Source of the DNA: a virus
Virus record (IMG/VR): IMGVR_UViG_3300027306_000005
Coordinates: 1-60,445 of that record
Length of the DNA stretch: 60,445 bases
Strand: one strand, 5' to 3'
The translations under genes and the position numbers were made by a program. This document shows, in pieces, positions 42,548 to 49,957 of the stretch (the stretch's first letter is position 1; the number at the start of each line of letters is the position of its first letter). Under the pieces are notes generated by a model. That model ran no database searches. It was not told the DNA's origin and worked only from the letters and a program-made list of their open reading frames with translations.

Positions 42548-42571
42548 AAGGCCCCGTGTGGGGCCTTTCTT
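42548..42571. terminator. bidirectional terminator between convergent genes
   Basis: AAGGCCCC-GTGT-GGGGCCTT with A-run before and TTCTT after. It serves fibre 2 (+) and the gene at 42587 (-). Confidence 0.9.
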
Positions 42572-42586
42572 CATTGCGTCGTGCCG

Positions 42587-42889
42587 TCACAGGCTGTCGT
42601 CGTCATCGTCGTCGTCGTTCAGAGGATCGTGGGGCTTCTCGGCTACCTTGCCCTTGACAACCCTCTTTTCGGCCGCTGTGAGTGATCCTGACCTGTCCAC
42701 GGGGGCGTTGAGACGACTCTTGATGTGCTCGATCACGGCATCCCCGATGGCCAGAACGTCGCTGACCTTCCAGTTGTAGCCGTTCTTGACCCTGGAGACG
42801 GGCTTGACGCCGGCCTCGATCAGGATCTCGGGACGGAACTGCACACCGAAGTGCTTGCACAGTTGAGTGGTTGTGACGGTATCGCTCAT
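42587..42889 (-). CDS. HTH-like small protein with DPLN acidic tail
   Basis: 100 aa. TTTQLCKHFGVQFRPEILIE and VSRVKNGYNWKVSDVLAIGD resemble a phage excisionase- or MerR-like winged helix. After a Lys-rich linker the protein ends KPHDPLNDDDDDDDSL. The tail KP-x-DPLN-acidic-L recurs in the proteins at 46561 and 50955 and in the stub at 40670. Last gene of the long minus-strand block. Function not known. Confidence 0.72.
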   Translation of the reverse strand: MSDTVTTTQLCKHFGVQFRPEILIEAGVKPVSRVKNGYNWKVSDVLAIGDAVIEHIKSRLNAPVDRSGSLTAAEKRVVKGKVAEKPHDPLNDDDDDDDSL

Positions 42890-42922
42890 TGGCTGGTTTC
42901 CTTGTTGTGGTTGGGTGGTTGA

Positions 42923-43852
42923 TCAAAGGCTCTCGTCGTCTTCGGCTTCGACCTTCGGCACGTCACCCAGCACGCGCACGCGCAGCCGCTTGCCGTCGAT
43001 GGCGTCGACGTGCTGGCGGGGCACCCGCACGAAGAACGTCACGTAGTCGTTGGCTTCGAGGTCTTCAGCCGGGGCGTACACGTCGACCACGATCTCGGGG
43101 TTCTTGGCCTTGGTGTCGCCCTTGGTCAGGGTCTTCTTGGTGATCTTCTTCTTGCCACCGGCCTCGGCCACCTCGACGGCTTCGGTCAGCTTCTTGGCCG
43201 CACCCTTGCCGTCCTTCTTGAGTTCTTCGATGGCCAGGGACGCCGAGACCTTGCCCTGCTCGACCAGCTTGCGCACAGCAGCGGGAGCCGCGAGCAACTC
43301 GAAGAGGTTGTCGACGTACTTCTTGGTGAAGCAGAGACGATCAGCGATGGCTTTGTTGTCCAGGCCAAAGCCCTGCAAACGTTTGCACACGATGGCCGTC
43401 TCGATGGGCGTCAGGGGACGCCCCTTGTTGCCGGTGACCAGGGCAACTGTGATGTCTTCTTGCGACGTACCTTGCGGTTTGACGATCACCGGGACCGCTT
43501 CGATGGTGTGACCTTCTTCGATGGCCATGCCCACGGCTTCGTGCCGCGTGTGACCCCCGGTCACGAAGATGGCGTTGTTGCCGTTCCTGTCCTTGCCCAC
43601 GTAGCCTTCGAGCGGCTTGTCACGGTAGAAACCGTTCGCCGTGATTGAGTTCTTGATGTCGTTGAGGTGGGCAAGGTACTCAGCGTTGCGAATGCGGACA
43701 TTGAAGCCCGGAATCACACGCAACTGGCTGTAGGGGACCATCCACAGGTCGGACGACGAGGCGCCTGCGTCCTTCATGGCGGCTTTGACGCTGCCGGGGA
43801 CGAGGCCCTCGATCACCGTGTCGGTGGTGGGGGTTGCTGCTTTGGTGTTCAT
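42923..43852 (-). CDS. ParB/Srx-like protein
   Basis: 309 aa with an AAAGGAAG ribosome site. N-terminal ParB-like domain: SQLRVIPGFNVRIRN, EGYVGKDRNGN and FVTGGHTRHEAVGMA (the GxxRxxA box). Then a KorB-type HTH (RPLTPIETAIVCKRLQGFGL, DNKAIADRLCFTKKYVDNLF). The C-terminal third is basic then beta-rich, ending EAEDDESL. There is no ParA gene in the window. In lytic phages such proteins may bind DNA, act as CTPase clamps or nick DNA. The role is open. Confidence 0.8.
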   Translation of the reverse strand: MNTKAATPTTDTVIEGLVPGSVKAAMKDAGASSSDLWMVPYSQLRVIPGFNVRIRNAEYLAHLNDIKNSITANGFYRDKPLEGYVGKDRNGNNAIFVTGGHTRHEAVGMAIEEGHTIEAVPVIVKPQGTSQEDITVALVTGNKGRPLTPIETAIVCKRLQGFGLDNKAIADRLCFTKKYVDNLFELLAAPAAVRKLVEQGKVSASLAIEELKKDGKGAAKKLTEAVEVAEAGGKKKITKKTLTKGDTKAKNPEIVVDVYAPAEDLEANDYVTFFVRVPRQHVDAIDGKRLRVRVLGDVPKVEAEDDESL

Positions 43853-43877
43853 GGTGCTTCCTTTCGGGGTTGTGATG

Positions 43878-44114
43878 TCAGGTGGTCTTCACCTTGGTCT
43901 GACGGAGGTAACGGTGGGAGATGAGGTGGTCGAGCAGTTCGTCCACCTGCTCATCCGGGAGATCGATGTGGGCCACCACGGTGCCATGCTGGCCTCGGGT
44001 GCGGACGTTGATGCGCGTCGTGTTGTCGCCTTGATCGGTCACGTTCAGGTAGCCGGGGTAGCCCTGGCCGGTGCTCTCGGTGTAGGCGAAAACGCAGGTG
44101 TGTTCTTGGCTCAT
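43878..44114 (-). CDS. small hypothetical protein
   Basis: 78 aa from the ATG with GGAG ten bases upstream; an alternative start at 44159 would add 15 residues and overlap the next gene. AYTESTGQGYPGYLNVTDQG, INVRTRGQHGTVVAHIDLPD, then DEQVDELLDHLISHR. A strand-strand-helix pattern. No family recognised. Confidence 0.65.
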   Translation of the reverse strand: MSQEHTCVFAYTESTGQGYPGYLNVTDQGDNTTRINVRTRGQHGTVVAHIDLPDEQVDELLDHLISHRYLRQTKVKTT

Positions 44115-44155
44115 GGTTGACTCCACAGTGGGTTGAGGGGAGACCAGTGTAGTGC

Positions 44156-44722
44156 TCACTTGAGCGGCAGAAAGGGCTTGATCGCCTGCAACTTCTTCGA
44201 GCGAGAGACCTGATACCGATTGGTCTTCTCCCTGGCCGTCAGCGGAGAAATGTGTGGCGCGTTTTCCTTGGCACCGAATCGATAGCGGGCTCGCGGGTAC
44301 ATCTTTCCGCCTTCTTCAACACGTTCATAGACCTCGACGTGAGCTTGCTGCGGGTACGCCGGGCTCTTCTTGATCATGTTGGCCAGGGTGTTGCGCATCG
44401 TGTTGGGAAGGATCGTGATGCCGTGCGTGTGTTCAAGCTCTTGACGGATCTCTTCGGCAAGGAAGGAGTCTTCTTTGTGTTCGGCCAGGAAGTTAAGTAC
44501 CAGGGCTCGCAACGTGGCCATGCCCGTGCGCTCTTTGAGGATCTCGCGTTGAGCCCGGTGTTCGATGTTGCGCAAGCTGGTATGACGAACCAGCAGCGCA
44601 TCGATCTTCACGTTCAGGGCTGCGATCTGCTCGCTGACAGCGCGGAGTTCTTCTTGAGCCTTGGCCATGCGCTGCTTTGCCGGCAGCTTGAGCCAGGAGG
44701 TTTCATTCAATGGACGTGACAT
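44156..44722 (-). CDS. coiled-coil plus winged-helix-like protein
   Basis: 188 aa. N-terminal coiled coil (AKAQEELRAVSEQIAALNVK, IDALLVRHTSLRNIEHRAQR, residues 20-60), then a helical region with FLAEEIRQELEHTHGITILP and TMRNTLANMIKKSPAYP that looks like a winged helix, and a basic C-terminus. Possibly a DNA-binding regulator. Overlaps the next gene by 20 bp. Confidence 0.65.
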   Translation of the reverse strand: MSRPLNETSWLKLPAKQRMAKAQEELRAVSEQIAALNVKIDALLVRHTSLRNIEHRAQREILKERTGMATLRALVLNFLAEHKEDSFLAEEIRQELEHTHGITILPNTMRNTLANMIKKSPAYPQQAHVEVYERVEEGGKMYPRARYRFGAKENAPHISPLTAREKTNRYQVSRSKKLQAIKPFLPLK

Positions 44723-45005
44723 TGCTGATCAGGCTCAGAGATTGGAGTTGCCAGTGGTCCGGGATGAGGTTCACTTCGTCCCCGTCTTCAGAGTAGATCC
44801 ACTTCATGCTTTCGCCGATGCGGTAACGCCATGCGACGGGGATGCCCTGCTGCCTGAGGATGGTGAGTTGTTCTTCGTCGTCTGCGCGTGAACTCATCAT
44901 GAGGATGGCGCACAGGAAGAAACCGACGATGACCCCGAGTAGTAGGCAAGAGACAGCGACGATCAGCATGTAGGACGGCGGCATGGTGTTGATGAACTCG
45001 TACAT
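44703..45005 (-). CDS. single-pass membrane protein
   Basis: 100 aa. One strong membrane segment (YMLIVAVSCLLLGVIVGFFL, 12-31), then a soluble part RADDEEQLTILRQQGIPVAW and a short end. Good ribosome site GGGGAG. Not recognised; an inner-membrane accessory protein. Confidence 0.68.
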   Translation of the reverse strand: MYEFINTMPPSYMLIVAVSCLLLGVIVGFFLCAILMMSSRADDEEQLTILRQQGIPVAWRYRIGESMKWIYSEDGDEVNLIPDHWQLQSLSLISNVTSIE

Positions 45006-45008
45006 GGT

Positions 45009-45599
45009 TCACTCCCCAACGCCGTTCTCGGCCTGCATGTCTTCCCACCGCTGGAGGGAGACGATGGCCTCGTGCACATCCTTGGTCATGTCCTTGTGAC
45101 CACGGCCACCGGCAACGAGTAGCTTCTTGATCGCATGCTGGATGCACGGGTCGGTGACGTTCCACAAATCGATCACCCGGTAGACATCGATGCTGTCGAG
45201 GTGACTCACGTCTTTGAAGTAGTGCGGGAAGCAGGCGTAGGCGGCACCTTGGTGCACCTTGATGTTGGAGATGGGGAGGGTTTCGACTTCCGCCACGGCA
45301 GACACCTTGGTCGGCAGCACGGGAAGGTGGAACTCACCGATCTTGGTCTCGGTGGGGGCTTGTTCAGCCTTCACAGCACCAAAGCGAAACTTCGCCACCT
45401 GCGACCATGTAACGTTCTTGGCCAGGAGGTAAGCCTTGGTGTTGTCCTTGTAGATCACATCAACGAGGGTGACCCCAGGATGCTCGATGACAGGTGGTAC
45501 GCCGTGCGAGAAGGTCCAGTCGATCAGCTTGTACCAGCCGTTGCCTTGCGATTCGCAGTAGCCGTCACGTTGTTCGGGGTTCAAGGGTCCTTGGGCCAT
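45009..45599 (-). CDS. hypothetical protein with DUF3310-like C-terminus
   Basis: 196 aa, TTAGGAG ribosome site. The C-terminal segment (YRVIDLWNVTDPCIQHAIKK, LLVAGGRGHKDMTKDVHEAI, SLQRW) resembles DUF3310, a short helical domain found in many phage proteins near nucleotide metabolism genes. The N-terminal 130 residues have a DNA-modification-like or SH3-like strand pattern that I cannot assign. Confidence 0.55.
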   Translation of the reverse strand: MAQGPLNPEQRDGYCESQGNGWYKLIDWTFSHGVPPVIEHPGVTLVDVIYKDNTKAYLLAKNVTWSQVAKFRFGAVKAEQAPTETKIGEFHLPVLPTKVSAVAEVETLPISNIKVHQGAAYACFPHYFKDVSHLDSIDVYRVIDLWNVTDPCIQHAIKKLLVAGGRGHKDMTKDVHEAIVSLQRWEDMQAENGVGE

Positions 45600-45652
45600 G
45601 TCAGTTCTCCTAAGTGAGGTGTTTGGTGCAGTCAGTAAATTCTAATCACAAA

Positions 45653-45668
45653 TCAACCAAATGTGGAA
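45653..45668. repeat. 16-bp intergenic repeat TCAACCAAATGTGGAA, copy 2
   Basis: Identical to 3495-3510 and 53031-53046. It lies in the 87-bp gap between the genes at 45599 and 45687 (minus strand). On that strand TAGAAT follows 18 bp after TTCCAC, a weak promoter pair. Confidence 0.65.
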
Positions 45669-45686
45669 GTCAGTTCCAAAGAAATT

Positions 45687-45953
45687 TCAGAGTTCTTCGT
45701 CGGTCAGCGTGACGTGCGGGGCTTGGAGCCATACAACGTCATAGACCAGATCAACATTGAGCGACTTGTTCAGATCGCCGAAGATGGTGTCGAAGACCTC
45801 CGACAATGTTTCGACATCGCGAGCCATGATCGCAACCTCCTGCCCATTTGGCAGGTTGATCGATGCACCCTTGCCGAAAACGCCCATCGTCTTGGCGGTG
45901 TTGAGCTTTGCAACGTCCAGGCGTTGCAGCCGTGGCCCCTTGATGTCGCTCAC
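45687..45953 (-). CDS. small protein, tandem paralogue A
   Basis: 88 aa, GTG start overlapping the stop of the upstream gene (GTGA). It seems related to its neighbour at 45950: a similar length and the shared layout G-x-x-x-x-x-L-x-N-G-x-E-V, then D-x-E-x-L, V-x-D and LN-rich stretches (INLPNGQEVAIMARDVETLS here). Ends LTDEEL. Function unknown. Confidence 0.65.
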   Translation of the reverse strand: MSDIKGPRLQRLDVAKLNTAKTMGVFGKGASINLPNGQEVAIMARDVETLSEVFDTIFGDLNKSLNVDLVYDVVWLQAPHVTLTDEEL

Positions 45954-46216
45954 AGATCATCCTCCAGATCGAGATCACGCACGTCGCAGATAGCGGCGTT
46001 GATGTTGAGCCGTGTGTCCAGTGCCGGTGGCCTGTTCAGTGAGATGTCAAGTTGATCGACCACGCGTTGGAGGTTCTCGTCACTGCTCGTCAGCAAGATC
46101 ACCTCAATGCCGTTACGCAGCTTCACGCACGTCGCTCGACCCAGGTACACCGTGCGACCGGCCTTAGCCGACTGCTCGCGCTTGATCGTCTTCGGTGGTC
46201 GGGCACTGGCGCTCAT
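45950..46216 (-). CDS. small protein, tandem paralogue B
   Basis: 88 aa with a basic start (SASARPPKTIKREQSAK) then CVKLRNGIEVILLTSSDENL and QRVVDQLDISLN, the same layout as the next gene. Ends DLEDDL. Its start overlaps the small membrane protein gene at 46164-46334 by 53 bp. The two paralogues may act together. Function unknown. Confidence 0.65.
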   Translation of the reverse strand: MSASARPPKTIKREQSAKAGRTVYLGRATCVKLRNGIEVILLTSSDENLQRVVDQLDISLNRPPALDTRLNINAAICDVRDLDLEDDL

Positions 46217-46334
46217 GGGTCTTCTCGGTTTGAGGTTTGATGATCTGCTTCTTGTAGAGGTGCTCGGCTACGGAGAAGCCCAGCAGGAAACTCAGGAGCA
46301 GCATGAAGAGGGTGCGGATGAAGTAGGTTGTCAT
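46164..46334 (-). CDS. short membrane protein
   Basis: 56 aa. It begins MTTYFIRTLFMLLLSFLLGF, one clear membrane segment, followed by SVAEHLYKKQIIKPQTEKTH and a polar tail. The ATG overlaps the stop of the upstream zinc-ribbon gene (ATGA), the coupling used all over this block, which supports the gene. Function unknown. Confidence 0.6.
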   Translation of the reverse strand: MTTYFIRTLFMLLLSFLLGFSVAEHLYKKQIIKPQTEKTHERQCPTTEDDQARAVG

Positions 46335-46564
46335 CGTTGTTCACCTCCCGCCTGGGCGGGCATGGCGGCGCCTGCACCACTGCAAGCTGGGCATGCTTCG
46401 GTACGCATGCGCGGTGGCCAGGCGCTTGTTCCGCTGCCGCAGGTGATTCGACCGCTGCCACTGCACCTCTGGCATGGCCCCGCATCCAGCGCAGCGGCCT
46501 GATCCTGATCGCGCGGGCCCATGCCGCCGTCGCTCACGATGTCGGTGTATTGGGTATTGCTCAT
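46331..46564 (-). CDS. DnaJ-type zinc-ribbon small protein
   Basis: 77 aa. Two CxxCxGxG motifs (CQRCSGSG and CPACSGAG) about 25 residues apart, as in the DnaJ central domain, would bind one zinc. Such proteins are common in phage early blocks. Overlaps genes on both sides. Confidence 0.72.
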   Translation of the reverse strand: MSNTQYTDIVSDGGMGPRDQDQAAALDAGPCQRCSGSGRITCGSGTSAWPPRMRTEACPACSGAGAAMPAQAGGEQR

Positions 46565-46827
46565 AGCTCTTCATCCTCGTCATCATTGAGTGGGTCATAG
46601 GCAGGCTTGCTGACTGCCTTGCGCTTGGGATCAGGACGCCAGCGGTAGATGTACTTCTCGTTGTCGCTGGTGATCTCCAAAGTGCCGTGATCGACACCGT
46701 AGAAGAAGGCGTTACCTGTGACCGGGATGCCGGCCTTTTTCATGTCCTTGATCACCTCGATCTCGACGAGGATGCTGTTGCCCAGGAACTTGACACGGTC
46801 CTTGGAGATGGTGACTTCGATGGTCAT
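46561..46827 (-). CDS. small protein with DPLN acidic tail
   Basis: 88 aa from the ATG preceded by AGGAG. A beta-rich core (TIEVTISKDRVKFLGNSILV, GNAFFYGVDHGTLEITSDN) and the end KPAYDPLNDDEDEEL, the same kind of tail as at 42587 and 50955. Core function unknown. Confidence 0.7.
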   Translation of the reverse strand: MTIEVTISKDRVKFLGNSILVEIEVIKDMKKAGIPVTGNAFFYGVDHGTLEITSDNEKYIYRWRPDPKRKAVSKPAYDPLNDDEDEEL

Positions 46828-47642
46828 GGCGTCTCCTGGCCGGGGCTCAATTCTTCGAAGACCGAACCGTGCGAGGCCCAGGCTGCTTGTTGCATCGCAT
46901 CGAGTTGTTCGTCGGTGACGTTGGCGATGGTCACGCAAGTGACACCCTTGTATTGGCGCACGCCGATGGCATCGGGCTTGAGGATGTACTTGGGTGGGTA
47001 GAACAGTTCCTCGATCTCCGCATAGGAGAGGATCAGCCGGTTGCCCATGTCAGTGAGCACGCTGATTGCCCATTCACTGAGTTCCATCTTGGCACCGACG
47101 ACAACTGCGTTGCCACAGCGACGACCGTCCTTGGTCATGAGTTGGGCACGTTCCGCCAAGTAGCCATTGACGTGCGGCTCAACGTGGCATTCCGCCCATT
47201 CAGGTAGAGGGAACTCGTCTTCTTCGATGGTGGCAACGTGCTGAGTTTCATTGCCGATCACGATGCCTTCGGCCATGGGTTTGACTTGGTAGTCCCGGCC
47301 CACCAATGCCCGGTACAACTGCTCAGGCGTGATGTCCACGTTGCGCTGCTTGATGGCTTCAACGAAGTCCAGGGCAGCTTCCATCGTTTGCCACGCACCG
47401 AGCGGGTCGGCGCTGTAGCCGTGAGCAGAAATGACCAGCTTCCCATCGGCGTTCACACCGTAGGTGCTCAACGTGTTCGCAGCCCACAGGGTGTCGGTGG
47501 TCACGTCGCCGGCTTGCAGGGCATCGGCCAGGGTGAACAGCCAACGGGGCGCATCGTCCCAGGTGTTGAGCGCACGGTTGAGGGCCACCAGCAGCATCGG
47601 CAGGCGTTCTTCGGTGATGTGGGTCAGGAGGTTGGTTTTCAT
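46824..47642 (-). CDS. hypothetical protein, 272 aa
   Basis: The start at 47642 is chosen for its internal position after a 23-bp gap to the neighbour and the natural MKTNLLTH beginning. The N-terminal half is helical (ERLPMLLVALNRALNTWDDA), then PLPEWAECHVEPHVNGYLAE and a C-terminal beta/alpha part (YPPKYILKPDAIGVRQYKGV). No recognised family. Confidence 0.65.
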   Translation of the reverse strand: MKTNLLTHITEERLPMLLVALNRALNTWDDAPRWLFTLADALQAGDVTTDTLWAANTLSTYGVNADGKLVISAHGYSADPLGAWQTMEAALDFVEAIKQRNVDITPEQLYRALVGRDYQVKPMAEGIVIGNETQHVATIEEDEFPLPEWAECHVEPHVNGYLAERAQLMTKDGRRCGNAVVVGAKMELSEWAISVLTDMGNRLILSYAEIEELFYPPKYILKPDAIGVRQYKGVTCVTIANVTDEQLDAMQQAAWASHGSVFEELSPGQETP

Positions 47643-47665
47643 GATGGTGCGTTTGTCAGTTGGTT

Positions 47666-48037
47666 TCAGAAAATCTCGAAGCGGGAGATGCCGCGAGTGA
47701 CGAGACGTTGCTTGTTGGTGCCTTGCTCGACAGCGATCATCAGTCGCATGCTGTAGTCGCTGACCCAAGCCTTTTCGGAAGACTCGTACAACTTCACTTC
47801 GTTCTGTTGCATGCCGAGGTACACATCGAACCAGCGCACCGCCGTTTCCAGGGTTGACCGAGCTTCACCAGCGCGGATGAACGGTCGTTTAGCTTGCTGC
47901 TCGTCAATCGTGAGCTTCGTTGCAGCGACGATCTCGTCCTTGTTGGCGATGAGTGTGTCAATCGATTCCCGCAAAGCCCTGGCCATGCGCTGTGAGTCGA
48001 CCAAGTAAGGCAGAGTGTTGTTGATGGGGGAGTTCAT
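47666..48037 (-). CDS. hypothetical protein, helical
   Basis: 123 aa from ATG 48037. Mostly helical (MARALRESIDTLIANKDEIV, TLETAVRWFDVYLGMQQNEV) with a short final strand. No recognised family. A start further upstream at 48079 is possible but would overlap the next gene. Confidence 0.62.
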   Translation of the reverse strand: MNSPINNTLPYLVDSQRMARALRESIDTLIANKDEIVAATKLTIDEQQAKRPFIRAGEARSTLETAVRWFDVYLGMQQNEVKLYESSEKAWVSDYSMRLMIAVEQGTNKQRLVTRGISRFEIF

Positions 48038-48042
48038 GGTGC

Positions 48043-48474
48043 TCACAGGTTGTCGAGGGAGGCGATGATGGGCATGCATGACTTGCCACGGATGCGGCCG
48101 GACGCCTGGGCGAACTGCGGGGTCTCAGCGTCGATGGGACGACCAACCCACACGATGCGATCAGCGAACACGCGCCAGCCCGAGCAGTTGCTGTGATCGG
48201 ACAGGAGCAGACCGTTCGGATGGTCAGTCGTGACACGCAGCCAGCGGCGCAAGGCGGCTTCAGGGTTGACAGCGTTGAGCATGACGATGGACATGCCGGT
48301 GATCTTCTCTTGGATCAGGTTGGCCGCAGCGATACCGGGCACGAAGACAATGCTGTGACCGTACTTGACGATCTCGCGCAGGTTGGTCTCAGGGGTGTTG
48401 CTCATGATGAGGTGTGGTTGAAAAGCGAACAGACGGTTATCTCGTTGGGCAAGGTAGGGGGTGGGGTGGTTCAT
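48043..48474 (-). CDS. hypothetical protein
   Basis: 143 aa if it starts at 48474, where the ATG overlaps the upstream stop (ATGA) and AAGG precedes it; 120 aa from ATG 48405. Alternating strands and helices (IVKYGHSIVFVPGIAAANLI, KITGMSIVMLNAVNPEAALR) suggest an alpha/beta fold. Ends SLDNL. Function unknown. Confidence 0.6.
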   Translation of the reverse strand: MNHPTPYLAQRDNRLFAFQPHLIMSNTPETNLREIVKYGHSIVFVPGIAAANLIQEKITGMSIVMLNAVNPEAALRRWLRVTTDHPNGLLLSDHSNCSGWRVFADRIVWVGRPIDAETPQFAQASGRIRGKSCMPIIASLDNL

Positions 48475-48806
48475 GCCTTGAAGTGCGTCTCGATGTAGCG
48501 CACACCGAAGCGGGCGATCTCGACGGCGCTGGCGCCTGGGTTGTCGTTCTGCCAGAACGTCATCGCGCCGAAGATCCGATCCGTATTCTCGTCATCAGCA
48601 AGCTCAGGAAATTTCTGAAGCACTGCAATGCGGGCGACAAGTTGGGCGCACCACTTGATCGCATCTTTGTAGCTATCGCAGGGGTGGCTCATCGGGTGGC
48701 TGTTGAGCTTGGCGAGATTGCTCGGAACACGGACATACCAGTCACCCGTGGCACGTCGAACCGAGCAGACTTGGCGAGCTTTGACGAGGGCGAGGGAGAT
48801 GTTCAT
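48471..48806 (-). CDS. hypothetical protein
   Basis: 111 aa. RQVCSVRRATGDWYVRVPSN is followed by helices (DSYKDAIKWCAQLVARIAVL). No family recognised. It is the second gene after the promoter at 49050-49078. Confidence 0.62.
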   Translation of the reverse strand: MNISLALVKARQVCSVRRATGDWYVRVPSNLAKLNSHPMSHPCDSYKDAIKWCAQLVARIAVLQKFPELADDENTDRIFGAMTFWQNDNPGASAVEIARFGVRYIETHFKA

Positions 48807-48816
48807 GGTGGTGCTT

Positions 48817-49017
48817 TCATTCGGAGATGCAGACCCAGCGAGCCTTTGCCGACTTGCGGTGCCACACCGCTACGCCGTCGCGTGTGCAGCAGCCGGATTT
48901 GGCGTAGATGCACAGCAGGCCGATCACGCTTTCATGCTTCGTCCAGAACGAGACGTTAGGGCCTGAGATGGTGGCAGTGACCACGGCGTAACGGTCTTGC
49001 GGGGTGGCGGCGTTCAT
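48817..49017 (-). CDS. small hypothetical protein
   Basis: 66 aa, first gene downstream of a promoter with the AGACG/CGTCT dyad. Several Cys (LLCIYAKSGCCTRDG) and the end ARWVCISE. No family recognised. Confidence 0.6.
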   Translation of the reverse strand: MNAATPQDRYAVVTATISGPNVSFWTKHESVIGLLCIYAKSGCCTRDGVAVWHRKSAKARWVCISE

Positions 49018-49049
49018 GGTGCTGGGGTTGTTGCGTTGTCGATGGCTTG

Positions 49050-49078
49050 ACTTTAGCGATAGACGCCACGTCTGACAA
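49050..49078 (-). promoter_or_regulatory. promoter with AGACG/CGTCT operator
   Basis: On the minus strand TTGTCA (49078-49073), 17-bp spacer, TAAAGT (49055-49050). The spacer contains the dyad AGACG-TGG-CGTCT (49061-49073). Four promoters in this genome share the arrangement. It drives 49017 and the genes after it. Confidence 0.7.
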
Positions 49079-49095
49079 GCGGGTAACCTTAGAAC

Positions 49096-49320
49096 TTAGT
49101 CGGACTTTGCCGGGAGAAGTTCCGTCGCAAACGCCACACCCTCTTGATGGGCCATCTCACCGAGCGTCGACGGTGTGAGGGTCTTCATGTCGAGAGTCAT
49201 CGTGTCCTTCTCACCATGGCAGGTGACCTCGATCAGACGTGTCTTGGTGTCGAGGTCGTCACACCAGTAGACGCGATCCACGAGCTTGTTGCAGCGGGCA
49301 CAGCGGATGCGGGGGTTCAC
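49096..49320 (-). CDS. small zinc-binding-like protein
   Basis: 74 aa with a GTG start overlapping the upstream stop (GTGA). RIRCARCNKLVDRVYWCDD holds CxxC and another Cys, then EVTCHGEKDTMTLDM. Looks like a small zinc ribbon. Function unknown. Confidence 0.65.
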   Translation of the reverse strand: MNPRIRCARCNKLVDRVYWCDDLDTKTRLIEVTCHGEKDTMTLDMKTLTPSTLGEMAHQEGVAFATELLPAKSD

Positions 49321-49718
49321 GTCGCGCCTCCGTTGAGTTCCTCGGTCAGATCGACATCAGGCACCTCGATGATCTTGACGAAGACCTTCAGACCTTTGTA
49401 GTTGGCCATGTCGATCATCTGCTTCGTGCCCTTGCTCTGGCCATCCCATACCGCGATGAGTGCCTCACCGGCCTTGGCCATGTCGGTGTTGCGGCTGAAC
49501 CCGGCGTAACGGTTGAAGTTGCCCCGGGCGTCGTACCACACCGGCAGGAACTTCTCGACGGGTATGCCGTTCTCTTTGGCCCACTGGACACCCAGCTTGT
49601 CCACGCCTCGGGCGTCACCGGAGATCACCTTCGTGATCGTGAAGCCGCTTTCCGCTATGGCCTGCTTGAGCACCTCGTAGTCACAGATGGCACGGGTGCC
49701 TGCGATGACGGTTTTCAT
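49317..49718 (-). CDS. DUF2493 (SLOG superfamily) protein
   Basis: 133 aa. KTVIAGTRAICDYEVLKQAI, VISGDARGVDKLGVQWAKEN and DMAKAGEALIAVWDGQSKGT are the classic DUF2493/YspA motifs. The Rossmann-like SLOG fold binds nucleotide-derived ligands and is related to DprA and LOG. Its phage role is not known; nucleotide sensing or processing is possible. ATGA overlap with the upstream gene. Confidence 0.82.
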   Translation of the reverse strand: MKTVIAGTRAICDYEVLKQAIAESGFTITKVISGDARGVDKLGVQWAKENGIPVEKFLPVWYDARGNFNRYAGFSRNTDMAKAGEALIAVWDGQSKGTKQMIDMANYKGLKVFVKIIEVPDVDLTEELNGGAT

Positions 49719-49957
49719 CCTTCATCTCCCGACAGACTCTGCGGCAGACGCAGGGCCTCGTGCATGACCTCGACGGGTTGCCCCATGAAGAAGTCAGAGC
49801 CGGCCATGTCGCCGAGGAACACGAACCGCTTGGCCGCTGCGATGGTGGGCTGGTGGTAGCCGAGGTGGCCGGTGTTGCCGGTCTCCAGCGCGTTGTGCAG
49901 GCCCTGGATGCAGCGATATGCGCGGGCAAGTTCGATCTTGAGTTGGTATTCGGTCAT
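49715..49957 (-). CDS. small hypothetical protein
   Basis: 80 aa, overlaps on both sides. TEYQLKIELARAYRCIQGLH is helical, then HQPTIAAAKRFVFLGDMAG. Such small helical proteins are common in phage accessory blocks. No function assigned. Confidence 0.62.
   Translation of the reverse strand: MTEYQLKIELARAYRCIQGLHNALETGNTGHLGYHQPTIAAAKRFVFLGDMAGSDFFMGQPVEVMHEALRLPQSLSGDEG

Noticed and set aside
46213-46485. 90-aa minus-strand frame rich in Ala, Pro and His
   Set aside because: Out of frame with the zinc-ribbon and small membrane genes, which have motifs and start/stop coupling.
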